Origin: Eubacterium sp. An11
Lineage (GTDB): Bacteria; Bacillota; Clostridia; Lachnospirales; Lachnospiraceae
Length of the DNA stretch: 55,088 bases
Assembly (NCBI RefSeq): GCF_002161065.1
Contig: NZ_NFLV01000021.1
Location: 1-55,088, forward strand
Reading direction: 5' to 3'
Part shown: positions 42,222 to 50,961 of the stretch, in pieces
Layout of the letters: the number at the start of each line of letters is the position of its first letter
Numbering within the stretch: position 1 is the stretch's first letter
Notes under the pieces: model-generated
The model's database searches: none
Seen by the model: the letters and a program-made list of their open reading frames with translations, nothing else
Told to the model about the DNA's origin: nothing
Translations under genes and position numbers: made by a program

Positions 42222-42794
42222 TCACTGTATTTCAAAGGTTACTTCCACACTGCCTCTTCCCACAGCTTCCGCCAGACCTTCTGCGTTATCGATCCGCCCC
42301 AGCGGAGTGTAACTGTAGGACGTGGAAAACGTCTCATAAAAGAGTACCAGACAGTCGGAGCCAAAAAGCATCAGATCACCTGCCTGGATCTGCCCCGGCG
42401 TCTCCGAGCGCATGCTCAGACTATCCGGCATATAATAGTACTTCTCATTGCCATTCAACTCGCTCATATTCACCGTCATCGGCAGACTCTCTGCAAATGT
42501 CCTCGCCGTCTCATTATCATACAATGTGGCATCAAACGTCTTCCCGCCGATTGTAATATGGATTGTCTGCATTTCTTCCTCCTCTGACTCTGTCTGCGCT
42601 GCTGTTTCCGAACCGGCAGCCTCACTGTTGTCTGCCTGCGCTGCTGTCCCGGTCTCCGTCGCCGCCTCTGTCATTGTTTCTGTCCATTCGGTACTTCCCA
42701 TCCAGCTGTTGTTTCCCATGCAGCCGTCCAGAGAACATACAACGCCAAGGGCCAGCGCCATCGTCAATACTTTCTTCCCTATACTTTTCTTCAT
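42222..42794 (-). CDS. Cyclophilin-like-fold lipoprotein
   Basis: A 190-residue predicted lipoprotein. The signal peptide ends in a lipobox (VVCSLDGC, Cys near 25). A Thr/Glu/Ala-rich linker follows (about 28-75), and then a cyclophilin-like domain of about 115 residues (IHITIGGKTFDATLYDNETARTF, MSELNGNEKYYY, AGDLMLFGSDCLVLFYETF, YTPLGRID). Domains of this kind recur in gut Firmicutes beside flavodoxin and aldo/keto reductase genes; their activity is unknown and classical prolyl isomerase residues are not evident. I start at ATG 42794, where AGAGG is well placed. Confidence 0.85.
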   Translation of the reverse strand: MKKSIGKKVLTMALALGVVCSLDGCMGNNSWMGSTEWTETMTEAATETGTAAQADNSEAAGSETAAQTESEEEEMQTIHITIGGKTFDATLYDNETARTFAESLPMTVNMSELNGNEKYYYMPDSLSMRSETPGQIQAGDLMLFGSDCLVLFYETFSTSYSYTPLGRIDNAEGLAEAVGRGSVEVTFEIQ

Positions 42795-42840
42795 TAAAGA
42801 TCCTCTTACTCTTTCTGACAAACCCTTTTTCTGTGTATAT

Positions 42841-43716
42841 TTACGCACAGCAGCAGGTACATTGGTCTGTTTTCTTCTCTATGCCCCGGACGATCACCTC
42901 ACCTCTGGCTTCCTTATCATCCATGATGATCTCTCCCACTTCCGGAACCTCAATACGGCCGGAACGAGGATTCTTAATGCTGATAACCGGCGTTGTCACT
43001 GTGGCTTCCACCTCAGATTTCTCAAAGCAGAGATCCGTGTCGATCATTTCACAATTGACCAGTTTCAGATTCTTACAATAGCAGAACGGCTGCGTTCCGA
43101 TAATCTTGCAGTTGACAAGCGTCAGCCCGTCTGAATACCACGCAAAATATTCTCCCTTGATGGTGCTGTTTCTCACTGTGATATTCTGCCCGTGCCAGAA
43201 CGCATCTTTGGTATCAAATACGCAGTTGTCAAAGACCGCGTCTTTAATATACTGGAACGAATATTTTCCTTTGAACTCTACATCGGAAAAACGAATATTT
43301 TCTGAACGCATCATAAAATACTCACTCTCGGCGTGACAGCGGCGCATTTCAATATTCTTCACCGACCATCCAAATTCCGGAGAGATAATATCACAATCTG
43401 CCACGGTCACATTACTGCACTCCCGGAGTGCTTTGATTCCATGCATTGTTGTTCCGGTAATAGTAATATCATCGGAATACCACAGCGCTGCCCGGCAAAG
43501 TTCTGTCATCTCAGAATCTTTGATGGTCAGGTGCTGATCATGCCAGAACGGATACCGCAGATTACAAAAAGTACGGTTCACCTGAATATTCCGGCTCTCC
43601 TTTAATGCGCTTTCTCCATCAGCCGGGCCGTCAAAGGCACAGTCTTCCAGCATGACGCCGTCGCTTCCGTATAATGCTCTCTCTTCATCAAAAGTTTGAT
43701 TCTCTATTATTTTCAT
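42841..43716 (-). CDS. DUF3737 right-handed beta-helix protein
   Basis: A 291-residue protein of the DUF3737 family, built of about ten short repeats with spaced Cys, Asn and Asp residues (for example DCAFDGPADGESALKES, FWHDQHLTIKDSEMTE, FWHGQNITVRNSTIKG), consistent with a right-handed parallel beta helix. It has no signal peptide. It ends in CTCCCA, a cysteine cluster. Function is unknown; family members are often near flavodoxin or transport genes. The ATG at 43716 has GGGAGG. The lipoprotein gene follows it closely. Confidence 0.85.
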   Translation of the reverse strand: MKIIENQTFDEERALYGSDGVMLEDCAFDGPADGESALKESRNIQVNRTFCNLRYPFWHDQHLTIKDSEMTELCRAALWYSDDITITGTTMHGIKALRECSNVTVADCDIISPEFGWSVKNIEMRRCHAESEYFMMRSENIRFSDVEFKGKYSFQYIKDAVFDNCVFDTKDAFWHGQNITVRNSTIKGEYFAWYSDGLTLVNCKIIGTQPFCYCKNLKLVNCEMIDTDLCFEKSEVEATVTTPVISIKNPRSGRIEVPEVGEIIMDDKEARGEVIVRGIEKKTDQCTCCCA

Positions 43717-43858
43717 GCTGATTACCTCCCACACATTGATTTTTATCTGTAATTACTCTACCACTTCAATAGTTTGATAGCAAATACCTGGTTTGTATGG
43801 CGTTCTATAGCTTTTCCCTATAGTGCAGGAGTTTGTGATGAGCTCTGGCAATACATCT

Positions 43859-43899
43859 CAGGGGCGCCCACACCTTATCAGCAGGTGCGGGCGCCCCTG
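43859..43899. terminator. G/C-rich hairpin downstream of the nuclease remnant
   Basis: CAGGGGCGCCC-ACACCT pairs with AGGTG-C-GGGCGCCCCTG around a short loop. T-runs on both sides are poor (GTTATTTG on the plus strand), so termination is likely but not certain. Confidence 0.5.
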
Positions 43900-43964
43900 T
43901 TATTTGCAATTCAATGTAACTGACCTGCATCTCTTACGTTAAAAATATAACTACTTTTTAATAA

Positions 43965-44288
43965 CTATTTTTTATTCAATAGCTGCAAAAAAGCTTCCTC
44001 GGACATAGACAGCCTTGCGGCAGCATCTTTCACAGAAATGATCTCCTCCTGAACCAGCTGCACCAGCATGTCTATCTTGCCCTCTTGTCTTCCTTCAAGG
44101 CGTCCTTCATCGCGTTCTTCACTGAGCAGCTTCTCCATCACACCCATCATAGTTCTCACTCCCTCCTGATTCTCTTTCAGATATCTTTTCTGCCCGGACA
44201 CATGCGGAAACTTTTTCTCATCGTAAAAATTATCCTGCACAAATATCTTCATCAGTTCTGCTATATCACTTCCGTCATCTCCTTCCAT
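43965..44288 (-). pseudogene. C-terminal remnant of an Rpn/PD-(D/E)XK recombination nuclease
   Basis: A 107-residue open frame matching only the tail of Rpn-family (YhgA-like) putative transposases: a KRYLKENQEGVRTMMGVMEKLLSEERDEGRLEGRQEGKIDML stretch with the telltale Glu/Gly/Arg repeats, then VKDAAARLSMSEEAFLQLL. The catalytic nuclease domain (about 200 residues) is missing. Just upstream, in another frame, a short stretch (EILNEQNNEIILYL) also looks family-like, suggesting a frameshift and 5' deletion. Full-length relatives are about 300 residues. The region 44289-44566 contains no further gene. Confidence 0.7.
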
Positions 44289-44566
44289 AAATACAATATG
44301 ATTTCATTGTTCTGCTCATTCAGTATTTCTCCGCGGTTTTTAACAAAAACAGAAAATTAATAATACCCATCTATGTTGTATCCCGTTTTGTGCGATATTC
44401 TCATTTGTAATATGGAAGCAGCAGATATTTCCCCACTGCTGTTTTTCTCATTGCTATATTTATATTTATAAGAAAAATGAAGTCCTGGAGATTATTTATA
44501 TAATACCTTATTTCATATATGAAAAGCAATCTTTTTTCCGAATTTTATTGCTCCGCCTTCGCCAGA

Positions 44567-45469
44567 TCATCCTACCAGGTTCACTGCCAGGCCGCTGCCA
44601 AAAGCAAACACCATGACAAATACCAGGTAGAACAGGAAGTGCCGCAATCCCAGCACGATTTTCAGGGCGCCGAGATTGGTGATCTTTGTGGCCGGTCCCG
44701 TGATCATGAAAGAAGCCGCGCTGCCGAGGCTCATCCCCTCCCACAGCCACTGCTGGAGAAGAGGGATCGTTCCGCCGCCGCAGGCGTAAAGGGGAACGCC
44801 GATGGTGGCGGCCATCAACACGCCGAAGGCTTCGTTGCCGCCGAACAGCGTAGTCATGGTTTCTGCCGGAACATAACGCTGGAACAGTGCTGACAGAGCA
44901 ACACCGATGAGGAAATACACGCCGGTTGCCCGGACATTTCTTCCTAGATTTTTTATGTACCGGAGGAGAGGACTGGGGTCCGTATCCCGGTTTTCGGGTT
45001 CTGAAAAGCCCTGAAATTCAAAAAACGGCTTCCGTTCATAGAGGAAATGTATCAGCAGCCCGGCGGCAGCGCCGCAAAAGAAACAGGACAGTATCCTGAT
45101 GATGAGCGCCGGCATTCCCAGGGCGGCGCTGTACAGGATGAGCTGAGGATTCAGCAGGATGGAGGACATCATGAAGGCCGCCAGCCAGTCGTCCTTCATG
45201 CCGCTTTCGGAGAAAGAGGCGGCAATGGGGATTGTCCCGTACATGCACAGGGGCGAGGCAATCCCCAAGGCGCTTGCTGCAAAAATACCGGCGATTCCCA
45301 GCTTTTTATCCTGCAGAGAACGAAAGAGATTGTGGATATGGTCTTTTGCAAATACAGATACAGCCGATCCGATCAGCATTCCCAGAACCCAATATCCGGC
45401 AATCTGCTCCAGCTGCACGCTGAAATAATACCAGAGGTAAATGATCTCCCGGTGTAGTAGCTCTGTCAT
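44567..45469 (-). CDS. UPF0718-type permease
   Basis: A 300-residue membrane protein of the permease family PF03773 (formerly DUF318), with about eight helices in two halves separated by a hydrophilic loop (about 150-175). Signature segments are ASPLCMYGTIPIAASF and GVPLYACGGGTIPLLQQWL, each with a conserved Cys. Some relatives are linked to metal, metalloid or thiol export, but substrates are poorly defined. It starts 41 bases after the aldo/keto reductase stop, with GGGAGG, and is probably co-transcribed with it. Confidence 0.85.
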   Translation of the reverse strand: MTELLHREIIYLWYYFSVQLEQIAGYWVLGMLIGSAVSVFAKDHIHNLFRSLQDKKLGIAGIFAASALGIASPLCMYGTIPIAASFSESGMKDDWLAAFMMSSILLNPQLILYSAALGMPALIIRILSCFFCGAAAGLLIHFLYERKPFFEFQGFSEPENRDTDPSPLLRYIKNLGRNVRATGVYFLIGVALSALFQRYVPAETMTTLFGGNEAFGVLMAATIGVPLYACGGGTIPLLQQWLWEGMSLGSAASFMITGPATKITNLGALKIVLGLRHFLFYLVFVMVFAFGSGLAVNLVG

Positions 45470-45510
45470 TGAAGCCTCCCATCTGCCGCCTTTTCCGGCC
45501 CGCTGTCTTC

Positions 45511-46554
45511 TCAGTCATCCAGTTTCTGGTTTCCGGTGCCCCACACATGTTTTTCTTTGGCAGCCGCTTTTGTATTCTGCGCCATAACGCCCACCAGTCT
45601 GTGCGGCACATACATTTCTTCCAGATAATTACATTCTTCTTCTGTCAGGACCAGATCCACCGCTTTCGCTGCCCCGTCAATGTGATGCAGTTTCGTGGCT
45701 CCCACCACCGGAGCAGTCACCTTGGTAAGAAGCCATGCCAGAGCCACTTCCGTCATGGTCACACCACGTTTGTCAGCCAGCTCCGCCACCCGTCCGATAA
45801 TGATATCATCCTGTTTTGCAGTGGCGTCGTATTTGAACTTTGCGTAACTGTCCTCTTCCAGACGTTTGGAAGTCTCGCCCGGGTGTTTGGACAGACGGCC
45901 GCTGGCCAGAGCACTGTACGGCGTCATTGCGATGTTATCCTCGGCACAGAGTTTTGCCATCTCCCGCTCTTCCTCCCGGAAGATCAGATTGTAATGTCCC
46001 TGTACGGACACGAACTTTGCGAATCCCTCTTTTTCCGCCAGCGCATTGGCTTTGGCCAGCTGCCATGCAAAGCAGTTGGAAATACCGATATAGCGGACTT
46101 TTCCGGCTTTTACCATCCGGTTCAGTCCATCCATGATATCATAAAGAGGGGTCTGGTAATCCCACATATGATAAATATACAGATCCACATAGTCCATTCC
46201 CAGATTGGAAAGACTTTTATTCAAAAGTCGCTCAATATGCTGCTGTCCGGTGACGCCGGAGGCGATTTCCTCCTCGGTGCGAGGCAGAAACTTTGTGGCC
46301 ACAACCACATCATCCCGTTTTGCAAAATCCCGCAGTGTTCTTCCTAGATACTGTTCGCTGGTACCGCTCTGATAGCCAATGGCCGTATCAAAAAAATTTA
46401 CTCCCAGTTCCAGTCCCCGCCGAATAATCTCCCGGGAATGTTCTTCATCAAGAGTCCAGCTGTGCTGTCCGTTTTTAGCGTCGCCAAATCCCATGCATCC
46501 CATACAGATGCGGGACACCATAAGTTCTGAATTACCAAGTTTTGTGTATTTCAT
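45511..46554 (-). CDS. Aldo/keto reductase
   Basis: A 347-residue NAD(P)H-dependent oxidoreductase. The TIM-barrel catalytic tetrad is visible: Asp in NFFDTAIGYQ with Tyr, Lys in VVVATKFL and His in DLYIYHMWDY. SNCFAWQL and TPYSALASGRLS fit the YajO/PerR-like aldo/keto reductase group that reduces aldehydes and ketones. The ATG at 46554 has AGAGGAG. Its position in a block with alcohol dehydrogenase and flavoproteins suggests detoxification of reactive carbonyls. Confidence 0.94.
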   Translation of the reverse strand: MKYTKLGNSELMVSRICMGCMGFGDAKNGQHSWTLDEEHSREIIRRGLELGVNFFDTAIGYQSGTSEQYLGRTLRDFAKRDDVVVATKFLPRTEEEIASGVTGQQHIERLLNKSLSNLGMDYVDLYIYHMWDYQTPLYDIMDGLNRMVKAGKVRYIGISNCFAWQLAKANALAEKEGFAKFVSVQGHYNLIFREEEREMAKLCAEDNIAMTPYSALASGRLSKHPGETSKRLEEDSYAKFKYDATAKQDDIIIGRVAELADKRGVTMTEVALAWLLTKVTAPVVGATKLHHIDGAAKAVDLVLTEEECNYLEEMYVPHRLVGVMAQNTKAAAKEKHVWGTGNQKLDD

Positions 46555-46650
46555 TGGTTATTTCTCCTCTTCTTCCATCTTCATCATTTATATATTCTTT
46601 CACCATTTTATTTTCCGCCGATGCTCACCGGGATATCCTCCTTGATCCTT

Positions 46651-47763
46651 TTATTCTCCGTCGATGCTCACCAGAGAATATTCCCGGCTCCCGAGACCGA
46701 TTTCTTCCGCGTGTTCCAGGGTCAGAAGACCGTTTCTCGATTCAATCCGCTCGATCAGGGATGCTCCATCCTCCGCATTGTAGACCAGATCCACACAGGC
46801 CTGGTCCAGCGCCACCGGATCGTAGGAAGCGAGAATACCGATATCATGCATATCGGGTTCCGCCGGATTGCTGTCACAATCGCAGTCCACAGACAGGCGG
46901 TTCATCACATTAATATAAAGGATATGTCCATCCAGATAATCCGTCACCGACTTGCCAGCCTCAGCCATGGATTCCAGAAATGCATCCTGGTCTCCTCCCC
47001 ACATACTGCCGCCGGTTCCTCCGGAATGGATGTGGGACTTCCCGTCAGAGGATGCAATGCCGATGGATATATTTTTAATGGCTCCGCCGTAACCTGCCAT
47101 GGCATGTCCCTTAAAATGTGATAAAACCACATAGTAATCATAATCGGCAAAATGTGATCCCACATAATTTTCTGTGAGATGTCTGCCGCCGCTTACCGGC
47201 AGCGTCATGGAACCATCCGCATCCATGATATCCACATTGGCAATGTCCGTATAACCGTGGTCTTCCGCCAGCTGCATATGGTATGCGGTATTGGCCCGGT
47301 CGCCGCCGTAGGCTGTGTTACATTCCACGATAGTTCCCTCTATCTGCCGGACCAGGTCACCGATCAGCTCCGGCCGCAGATAATTACTGCCATTTTCACC
47401 GGTGCTGATCTTCACGGCCACATGTTCTCCCGGAGCGCCCATGTCTCCTTCCCGCAGAGCACTGTAAATGTCCAGAAGTCCCTTCGTACTGATATCTGTT
47501 GTCATGTAGACCACTGAACCTCCGGCTTCCGTCTCCGCCATATCATCTGTACCTGTTTCCGACAAATTCTCTGTACCTTCCTCCCTGCCGGCCGCTTCTG
47601 TATTCTGAGGTTTTTTTGTATTTTGTACATTTTCTGTATTCTGCACATTTTCCGTCACGGTGTCTCCGCCGCTCTGACCGGTCCGGGCGTCCTCCGCCGC
47701 GGCACAGCCGGTCAGTGTACCGGCAAGAAGCATTGCCAGTCCCAGTGAAAATAATTTTCTCAT
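46651..47763 (-). CDS. DUF362-domain lipoprotein
   Basis: A 370-residue exported lipoprotein: lipobox LAGTLTGC (Cys20), an Asn/Thr/Glu-rich linker (about 25-82) with repeated ENVQNT units, then a DUF362 domain (about 85-365) with VAVKISTGENGSNYLRPELI, VLSHFKGHAMAGYGGAIKNI, SGGTGGSMWGGD and DIGILASYDPVALDQACVDL. DUF362 proteins often carry [4Fe-4S] ferredoxin domains; this one does not, though it has CDCDSNP. It may be an extracytoplasmic redox or Fe-S protein. It overlaps the upstream flavoprotein gene by four bases. Confidence 0.87.
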   Translation of the reverse strand: MRKLFSLGLAMLLAGTLTGCAAAEDARTGQSGGDTVTENVQNTENVQNTKKPQNTEAAGREEGTENLSETGTDDMAETEAGGSVVYMTTDISTKGLLDIYSALREGDMGAPGEHVAVKISTGENGSNYLRPELIGDLVRQIEGTIVECNTAYGGDRANTAYHMQLAEDHGYTDIANVDIMDADGSMTLPVSGGRHLTENYVGSHFADYDYYVVLSHFKGHAMAGYGGAIKNISIGIASSDGKSHIHSGGTGGSMWGGDQDAFLESMAEAGKSVTDYLDGHILYINVMNRLSVDCDCDSNPAEPDMHDIGILASYDPVALDQACVDLVYNAEDGASLIERIESRNGLLTLEHAEEIGLGSREYSLVSIDGE

Positions 47764-48296
47764 TTAATCCCCCTTCCAAGCTCATATGCTTCCTTCATAT
47801 ACCGGGAATGTTTCGTCATGGACGGAGTACCACAGCCTCTGCCCCAGACTCTTCCCATATCCGTCAGATTTAAATACCGTACCAGTGTATCATAGTGGGC
47901 CTCCAGCGCGTCAAACGTCCAGTGATCGCTGTTCCAGGCCGCGGAAAGGATCGCTGACTTCATGCCTTTTCCCTGTATACTGCTGTTAAAGGCACAGAAA
48001 CGGTCAATCAGTGTTTTCAGCTGTGCCGACATTCCGTAGTAATAAAGAGGCGTCACAAAGACCATCATATCCGCCTCCAGAATCTCTTTGCGGAATACTT
48101 CCACATCATCCTTCTGCACACATGGGCCTTCATAACCACAATGGATGCATCCGGTACACGGATGGATATCCGCGTGGGCCGCGTCTATCACCTGAACATG
48201 ATGTCCGGCCTCTTCTGCTCCCCTGATAAATTCTCCTGCCAGAAGATTCGATGAACCTTTTTTATTGGGACTTCCTTCCAGTACAACAATTTTCAC
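47760..48296 (-). CDS. Flavodoxin-fold NAD(P)H-dependent FMN reductase-like protein
   Basis: A 178-residue flavoprotein of the NADPH-dependent FMN reductase / iron-sulfur flavoprotein superfamily. The FMN phosphate loop is LEGSPNKKGSSNLLAGEF, followed by CTGCIHCGYEGPCVQKDD, a Cys-rich motif that binds Fe-S in related proteins, and FVTPLYYYGMSAQLKTLIDRF. The frame is open to 48371, but GTG at 48296 with AAGGAGG nine bases before it gives the family start (MKIVVLEGSPN). It overlaps the DUF362 gene (ATGA), so the two proteins may work together. Confidence 0.9.
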   Translation of the reverse strand: MKIVVLEGSPNKKGSSNLLAGEFIRGAEEAGHHVQVIDAAHADIHPCTGCIHCGYEGPCVQKDDVEVFRKEILEADMMVFVTPLYYYGMSAQLKTLIDRFCAFNSSIQGKGMKSAILSAAWNSDHWTFDALEAHYDTLVRYLNLTDMGRVWGRGCGTPSMTKHSRYMKEAYELGRGIK

Positions 48297-48341
48297 GTTA
48301 AGATTCCTCCTTTTTCTGCCAATACATTTTCGGATACTTTT

Positions 48342-48371
48342 ATTATAAAACGGCGTTTTCGGAATGTACAA
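48342..48371 (-). promoter_or_regulatory. Predicted promoter for the flavoprotein-DUF362 pair
   Basis: On the minus strand TTGTAC (complement of 48366-48371), an 18-bp spacer and TATAAT (complement of 48342-48347), 45 bases before the GTG start. Confidence 0.6.
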
Positions 48372-48462
48372 TGCCTATCCCTCATTGCCTTTCATGCCGA
48401 TAAAGCATTAATGCCGGCCGCATCACTGCGTCACCAAAATCATCTGCATATCATCAATACAA

Positions 48463-48876
48463 TTACATATTTTTTCCCGTCTGATATGCTTCTTCCATGG
48501 CGCGGGTTCCGATGACCTCTCCCTTCTGCCATACACGTTCTCCCCAGATGGTTCTGCGTACTGTACAGCCAAGATTTTGCAAAATAGCTGTCAGATCATC
48601 CGCCGTTCTTTTAAGCCCCTGTCTGCCATCATGCCCCGTCACTATGACAAACGCATCTTCTATTTTCTTAAGGATCTCAGCCATATCATCCTTCTGCACG
48701 CAGACTCCCGTCCGAAAGCAGGCGTAACACGCTTTGCACGGCTGTATCTTCTTTTCCCGAAGCGCAATCTTTTCTACCTCATGTCCTGCTTCCTCCGCTC
48801 CCAGGATCCATTGGTCACAGAGCAGATCGGAATTTCCCCTGTCCCGCGGACTTCCGTTAATCACTACAACTTTCAT
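48463..48876 (-). pseudogene. Iron-sulfur flavoprotein paralogue with internal deletion
   Basis: A 137-residue relative of its neighbour at 47760: INGSPRDRGNSDLLCDQWI, CKACYACFRTGVCVQKDDM and a normal end (GERVWQKGEVIGTRAMEEAYQTGKNM). Between them, the sequence jumps in frame from FVIVT to GHDGRQGLKRTADDLTAI; the segment equivalent to TPLYYYGMSAQLKTLIDRF, which covers the flavin edge and dimer interface, plus about 25 further residues is missing. Relatives are about 180 residues. The open frame is intact with a good GGAGG site, so it is either a decayed gene or a shortened protein lacking FMN binding. Confidence 0.75.
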
Positions 48877-48917
48877 GGTGTGTTCCTCCCGTCTTTCTAC
48901 ATTGAAAAAAATGTACG

Positions 48918-49502
48918 CTAGGAATATATTTCCTCTCCATCATAAAATCCTTCTTTATGTCCCATGATCTCTATATGCTGTACGGAATCTTCCATCTCTT
49001 CTGTCACTTTTGCTTTCCCGAAGAAACCATACACTTTTTCACCGTCATAGATGGTCAGAGAGACGCTGGCATCCCCAAATTCGTCCGGATGTATGTTTTC
49101 AGGCATATTCTTTTTTTCATCGGATACAGTCTCCTCTTTTTCCACCGGACCGCTGATTTCCAGAAAATATTCGCCCTCTCCGTCTTCCGGATCAATCACG
49201 TCCAACATTCCCCGTACTGTGTAACTTTCCTCGCCGTAAGTGTATACCGTGATCTCCGTCTCTCTTTCTGCCGGCAGGAATACATCAACGGTGTTTTCTC
49301 CTGAATCTGTCATCTGTCCTTTCAATGCATTTCCTCCTGATGCTGTCTCTGTTTCACTCGCAGCAGTTTTCTCCGGGACAGCAGCGGCAAAGACCTCATG
49401 CCACATTCCGGTGTGGAAACCTGCCATCAGAAAACAAAACAGAAAGGCACAGAGAAATATCGTTTGGAATCGTATATATTGTTTTTCGTTTAAATGAAAC
49501 AT
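48918..49502 (-). CDS. Hypothetical exported protein
   Basis: I do not recognise this 194-residue protein. It has a basic N-terminus and one hydrophobic helix (about 13-33) that fits a signal peptide or anchor, possibly ending at AFAAAV. An acidic extracellular region follows, with VDVFLPAERETEITVYTYGEESYTVRGMLDVI and VSLTIYDGEKVYGFFGKAKVTEEM, probably beta-rich. The start is ATG 49502, preceded by AGGAG; the GTG at 49511 lies within that site. It begins 14 bases after the lipoprotein-flavodoxin stop, so it is probably co-expressed and may act at the same surface. Confidence 0.7.
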   Translation of the reverse strand: MFHLNEKQYIRFQTIFLCAFLFCFLMAGFHTGMWHEVFAAAVPEKTAASETETASGGNALKGQMTDSGENTVDVFLPAERETEITVYTYGEESYTVRGMLDVIDPEDGEGEYFLEISGPVEKEETVSDEKKNMPENIHPDEFGDASVSLTIYDGEKVYGFFGKAKVTEEMEDSVQHIEIMGHKEGFYDGEEIYS

Positions 49503-49516
49503 TCTCCTCACTCCTA

Positions 49517-50296
49517 TCAGTATCCTAATCCTTCCACCCAGCTCAGAATCTCTTCCCGGGAGGAATGGACATCCTCTTCGTAGCAGTCAAAAATATTATC
49601 AGAAATCTCTGCAGCCGGCGCCGCTTCCTCGATGATGTCTACACTGTCTGCCAGGCCGCCGGTCCCGTGGGAGCAGAACAGATATACCTGCTTACCGGAC
49701 AGATCATTTTCTTCGAGGAAAGAAAGAAGGGCCATCGGCACACCATACCACCAGTTGGGATATCCCAAAAATACAGTGTCATAATGATCCAGATTCTCTA
49801 CATTTTCCTGCAGCTGCGGCCGGGCGTCTTCTCCCCGCTCGTCATTGGCTCTCTCCAGACAGGCGTCCCAGTCACTGGGATACGGGTCTGTCACCCGGAT
49901 AGAAAACAGGTCTCCACCCGTTTCCTCCTGCACCCATCCTGCCAGCTCCTGTACATTTCCCGGTGCTGTGACACTCGGGGAAGAGACGGCATCCACGTTC
50001 TCATCAGTCACAGCATTATCCGCCCAGGAAAAATACGCCACCAGAATGTGGGAGCCATCTTCTGTTTCCTCTGGCACTGCGGCAGTCCCTTCCGCCGTCC
50101 CGATGACATCACCTGTCGTCTGTTCTTCATTTTGTGTATCTTCCTGAGCATCATCAGCAGCCGCCGTTGTATTTTCCACCGCCGGCTGTGTGTTTTCTGT
50201 CTGCCCACCGCTGCTCTGCGTTCCTGTATTTCCGCACCCTGCAGCAGCCATCAGAAGAGCTGATGTCAGCACAAGAGCAATTACTTTTTTTCTCAT
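49517..50296 (-). CDS. Flavodoxin domain carried on a lipoprotein
   Basis: A 259-residue protein with a lipoprotein signal peptide (LLMAAAGC, Cys near 21), a disordered Gln/Thr/Glu-rich linker (about 22-82) and a flavodoxin-like domain (about 83-259): HILVAYFSWADNAV at the FMN phosphate loop, VFLGYPNWWYGVPMALLSFL with the Trp and Tyr that flank flavin, and LFCSHGTGGLADSVDII. Flavodoxins are normally cytoplasmic; this one would be anchored outside the membrane. The ATG at 50296 has GAGGAGG. A strong hairpin separates it from the upstream flavin reductase gene. Confidence 0.9.
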   Translation of the reverse strand: MRKKVIALVLTSALLMAAAGCGNTGTQSSGGQTENTQPAVENTTAAADDAQEDTQNEEQTTGDVIGTAEGTAAVPEETEDGSHILVAYFSWADNAVTDENVDAVSSPSVTAPGNVQELAGWVQEETGGDLFSIRVTDPYPSDWDACLERANDERGEDARPQLQENVENLDHYDTVFLGYPNWWYGVPMALLSFLEENDLSGKQVYLFCSHGTGGLADSVDIIEEAAPAAEISDNIFDCYEEDVHSSREEILSWVEGLGY

Positions 50297-50334
50297 GGAT
50301 CTACCTCCTCACGTGATACGGTCTGCATTTTATA

Positions 50335-50375
50335 TAAAACAGGCGGCAGAGTAAGTCATTCCGTCTGCCGCCTGC
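50335..50375 (-). terminator. Intrinsic terminator after the flavin reductase-like gene
   Basis: A perfect 11-bp stem, CAGGCGGCAGA (50341-50351) and TCTGCCGCCTG (50365-50375), is followed on the minus strand by TTTTATATAAAA. It would limit read-through from the alcohol dehydrogenase operon into the exported flavodoxin. Confidence 0.85.
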
Positions 50376-50388
50376 ACGTCGCAGTGAA

Positions 50389-50943
50389 TTATTTTTCTTT
50401 TTTCCCGAAGGACATGCACTTTGCGATGACGTCTCCTGTCCGCAGATACTCATATCCAGGCATCTGGAACAGTACCGGTTTTAAGGTATGATAATCAATT
50501 TTTCCTTCCGGTGTCAGTACATCTTCTTCCACAAATGTATTATCAATCTTGCAGATAAAACTTTCGAAACCTTCTGTCTCATAGATATCATCCACGGTAC
50601 ATTCCATGACCACCGGTGCATCGGCGATCATCGGGGTCCCGTTGTTGGCGTATACGGTCTGAAAGAGTGTCGACTTATCTTCCTTTGCTCCGCTGACACA
50701 GCCGGCACGATCTGCCTGCGGCAAAAGCTCCTCATTGATAATATTGATGGAAAGTTTCTGCGTCTCTTTGATTCCTTTGTTCGTATAGTGCGGTTTTGCC
50801 AGACTTACCATCACCCGGTCATGGCCGATGATGCCCACATGTCCTACCAGCACCCAGTTTGGTCTGCCGTCTACGAGAGTTCCGACTACCACAAGCGGTG
50901 TCGGGTATAACGCTAATGTATGTCCGATATTTTTCTTCATCAT
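50389..50943 (-). CDS. Flavin reductase-like (flavoredoxin family) protein
   Basis: A 184-residue FMN-binding split-barrel protein of the flavin reductase/flavoredoxin family. The N-terminal half has the typical PTPLVVVGTLVDGRPNW and VMVSLAKPHYTNKGIKETQKLSINI (substrate/flavin contact), followed by the AGCVSGAKEDKS loop. Such proteins reduce flavin or carry FMN as electron carriers. It starts 18 bases after the flavodoxin stop and ends at the hairpin 50335-50375, so it is the third gene of the alcohol dehydrogenase operon. Confidence 0.9.
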   Translation of the reverse strand: MMKKNIGHTLALYPTPLVVVGTLVDGRPNWVLVGHVGIIGHDRVMVSLAKPHYTNKGIKETQKLSINIINEELLPQADRAGCVSGAKEDKSTLFQTVYANNGTPMIADAPVVMECTVDDIYETEGFESFICKIDNTFVEEDVLTPEGKIDYHTLKPVLFQMPGYEYLRTGDVIAKCMSFGKKEK

Positions 50944-50961
50944 TCTATTCTCCTTTTCCTT

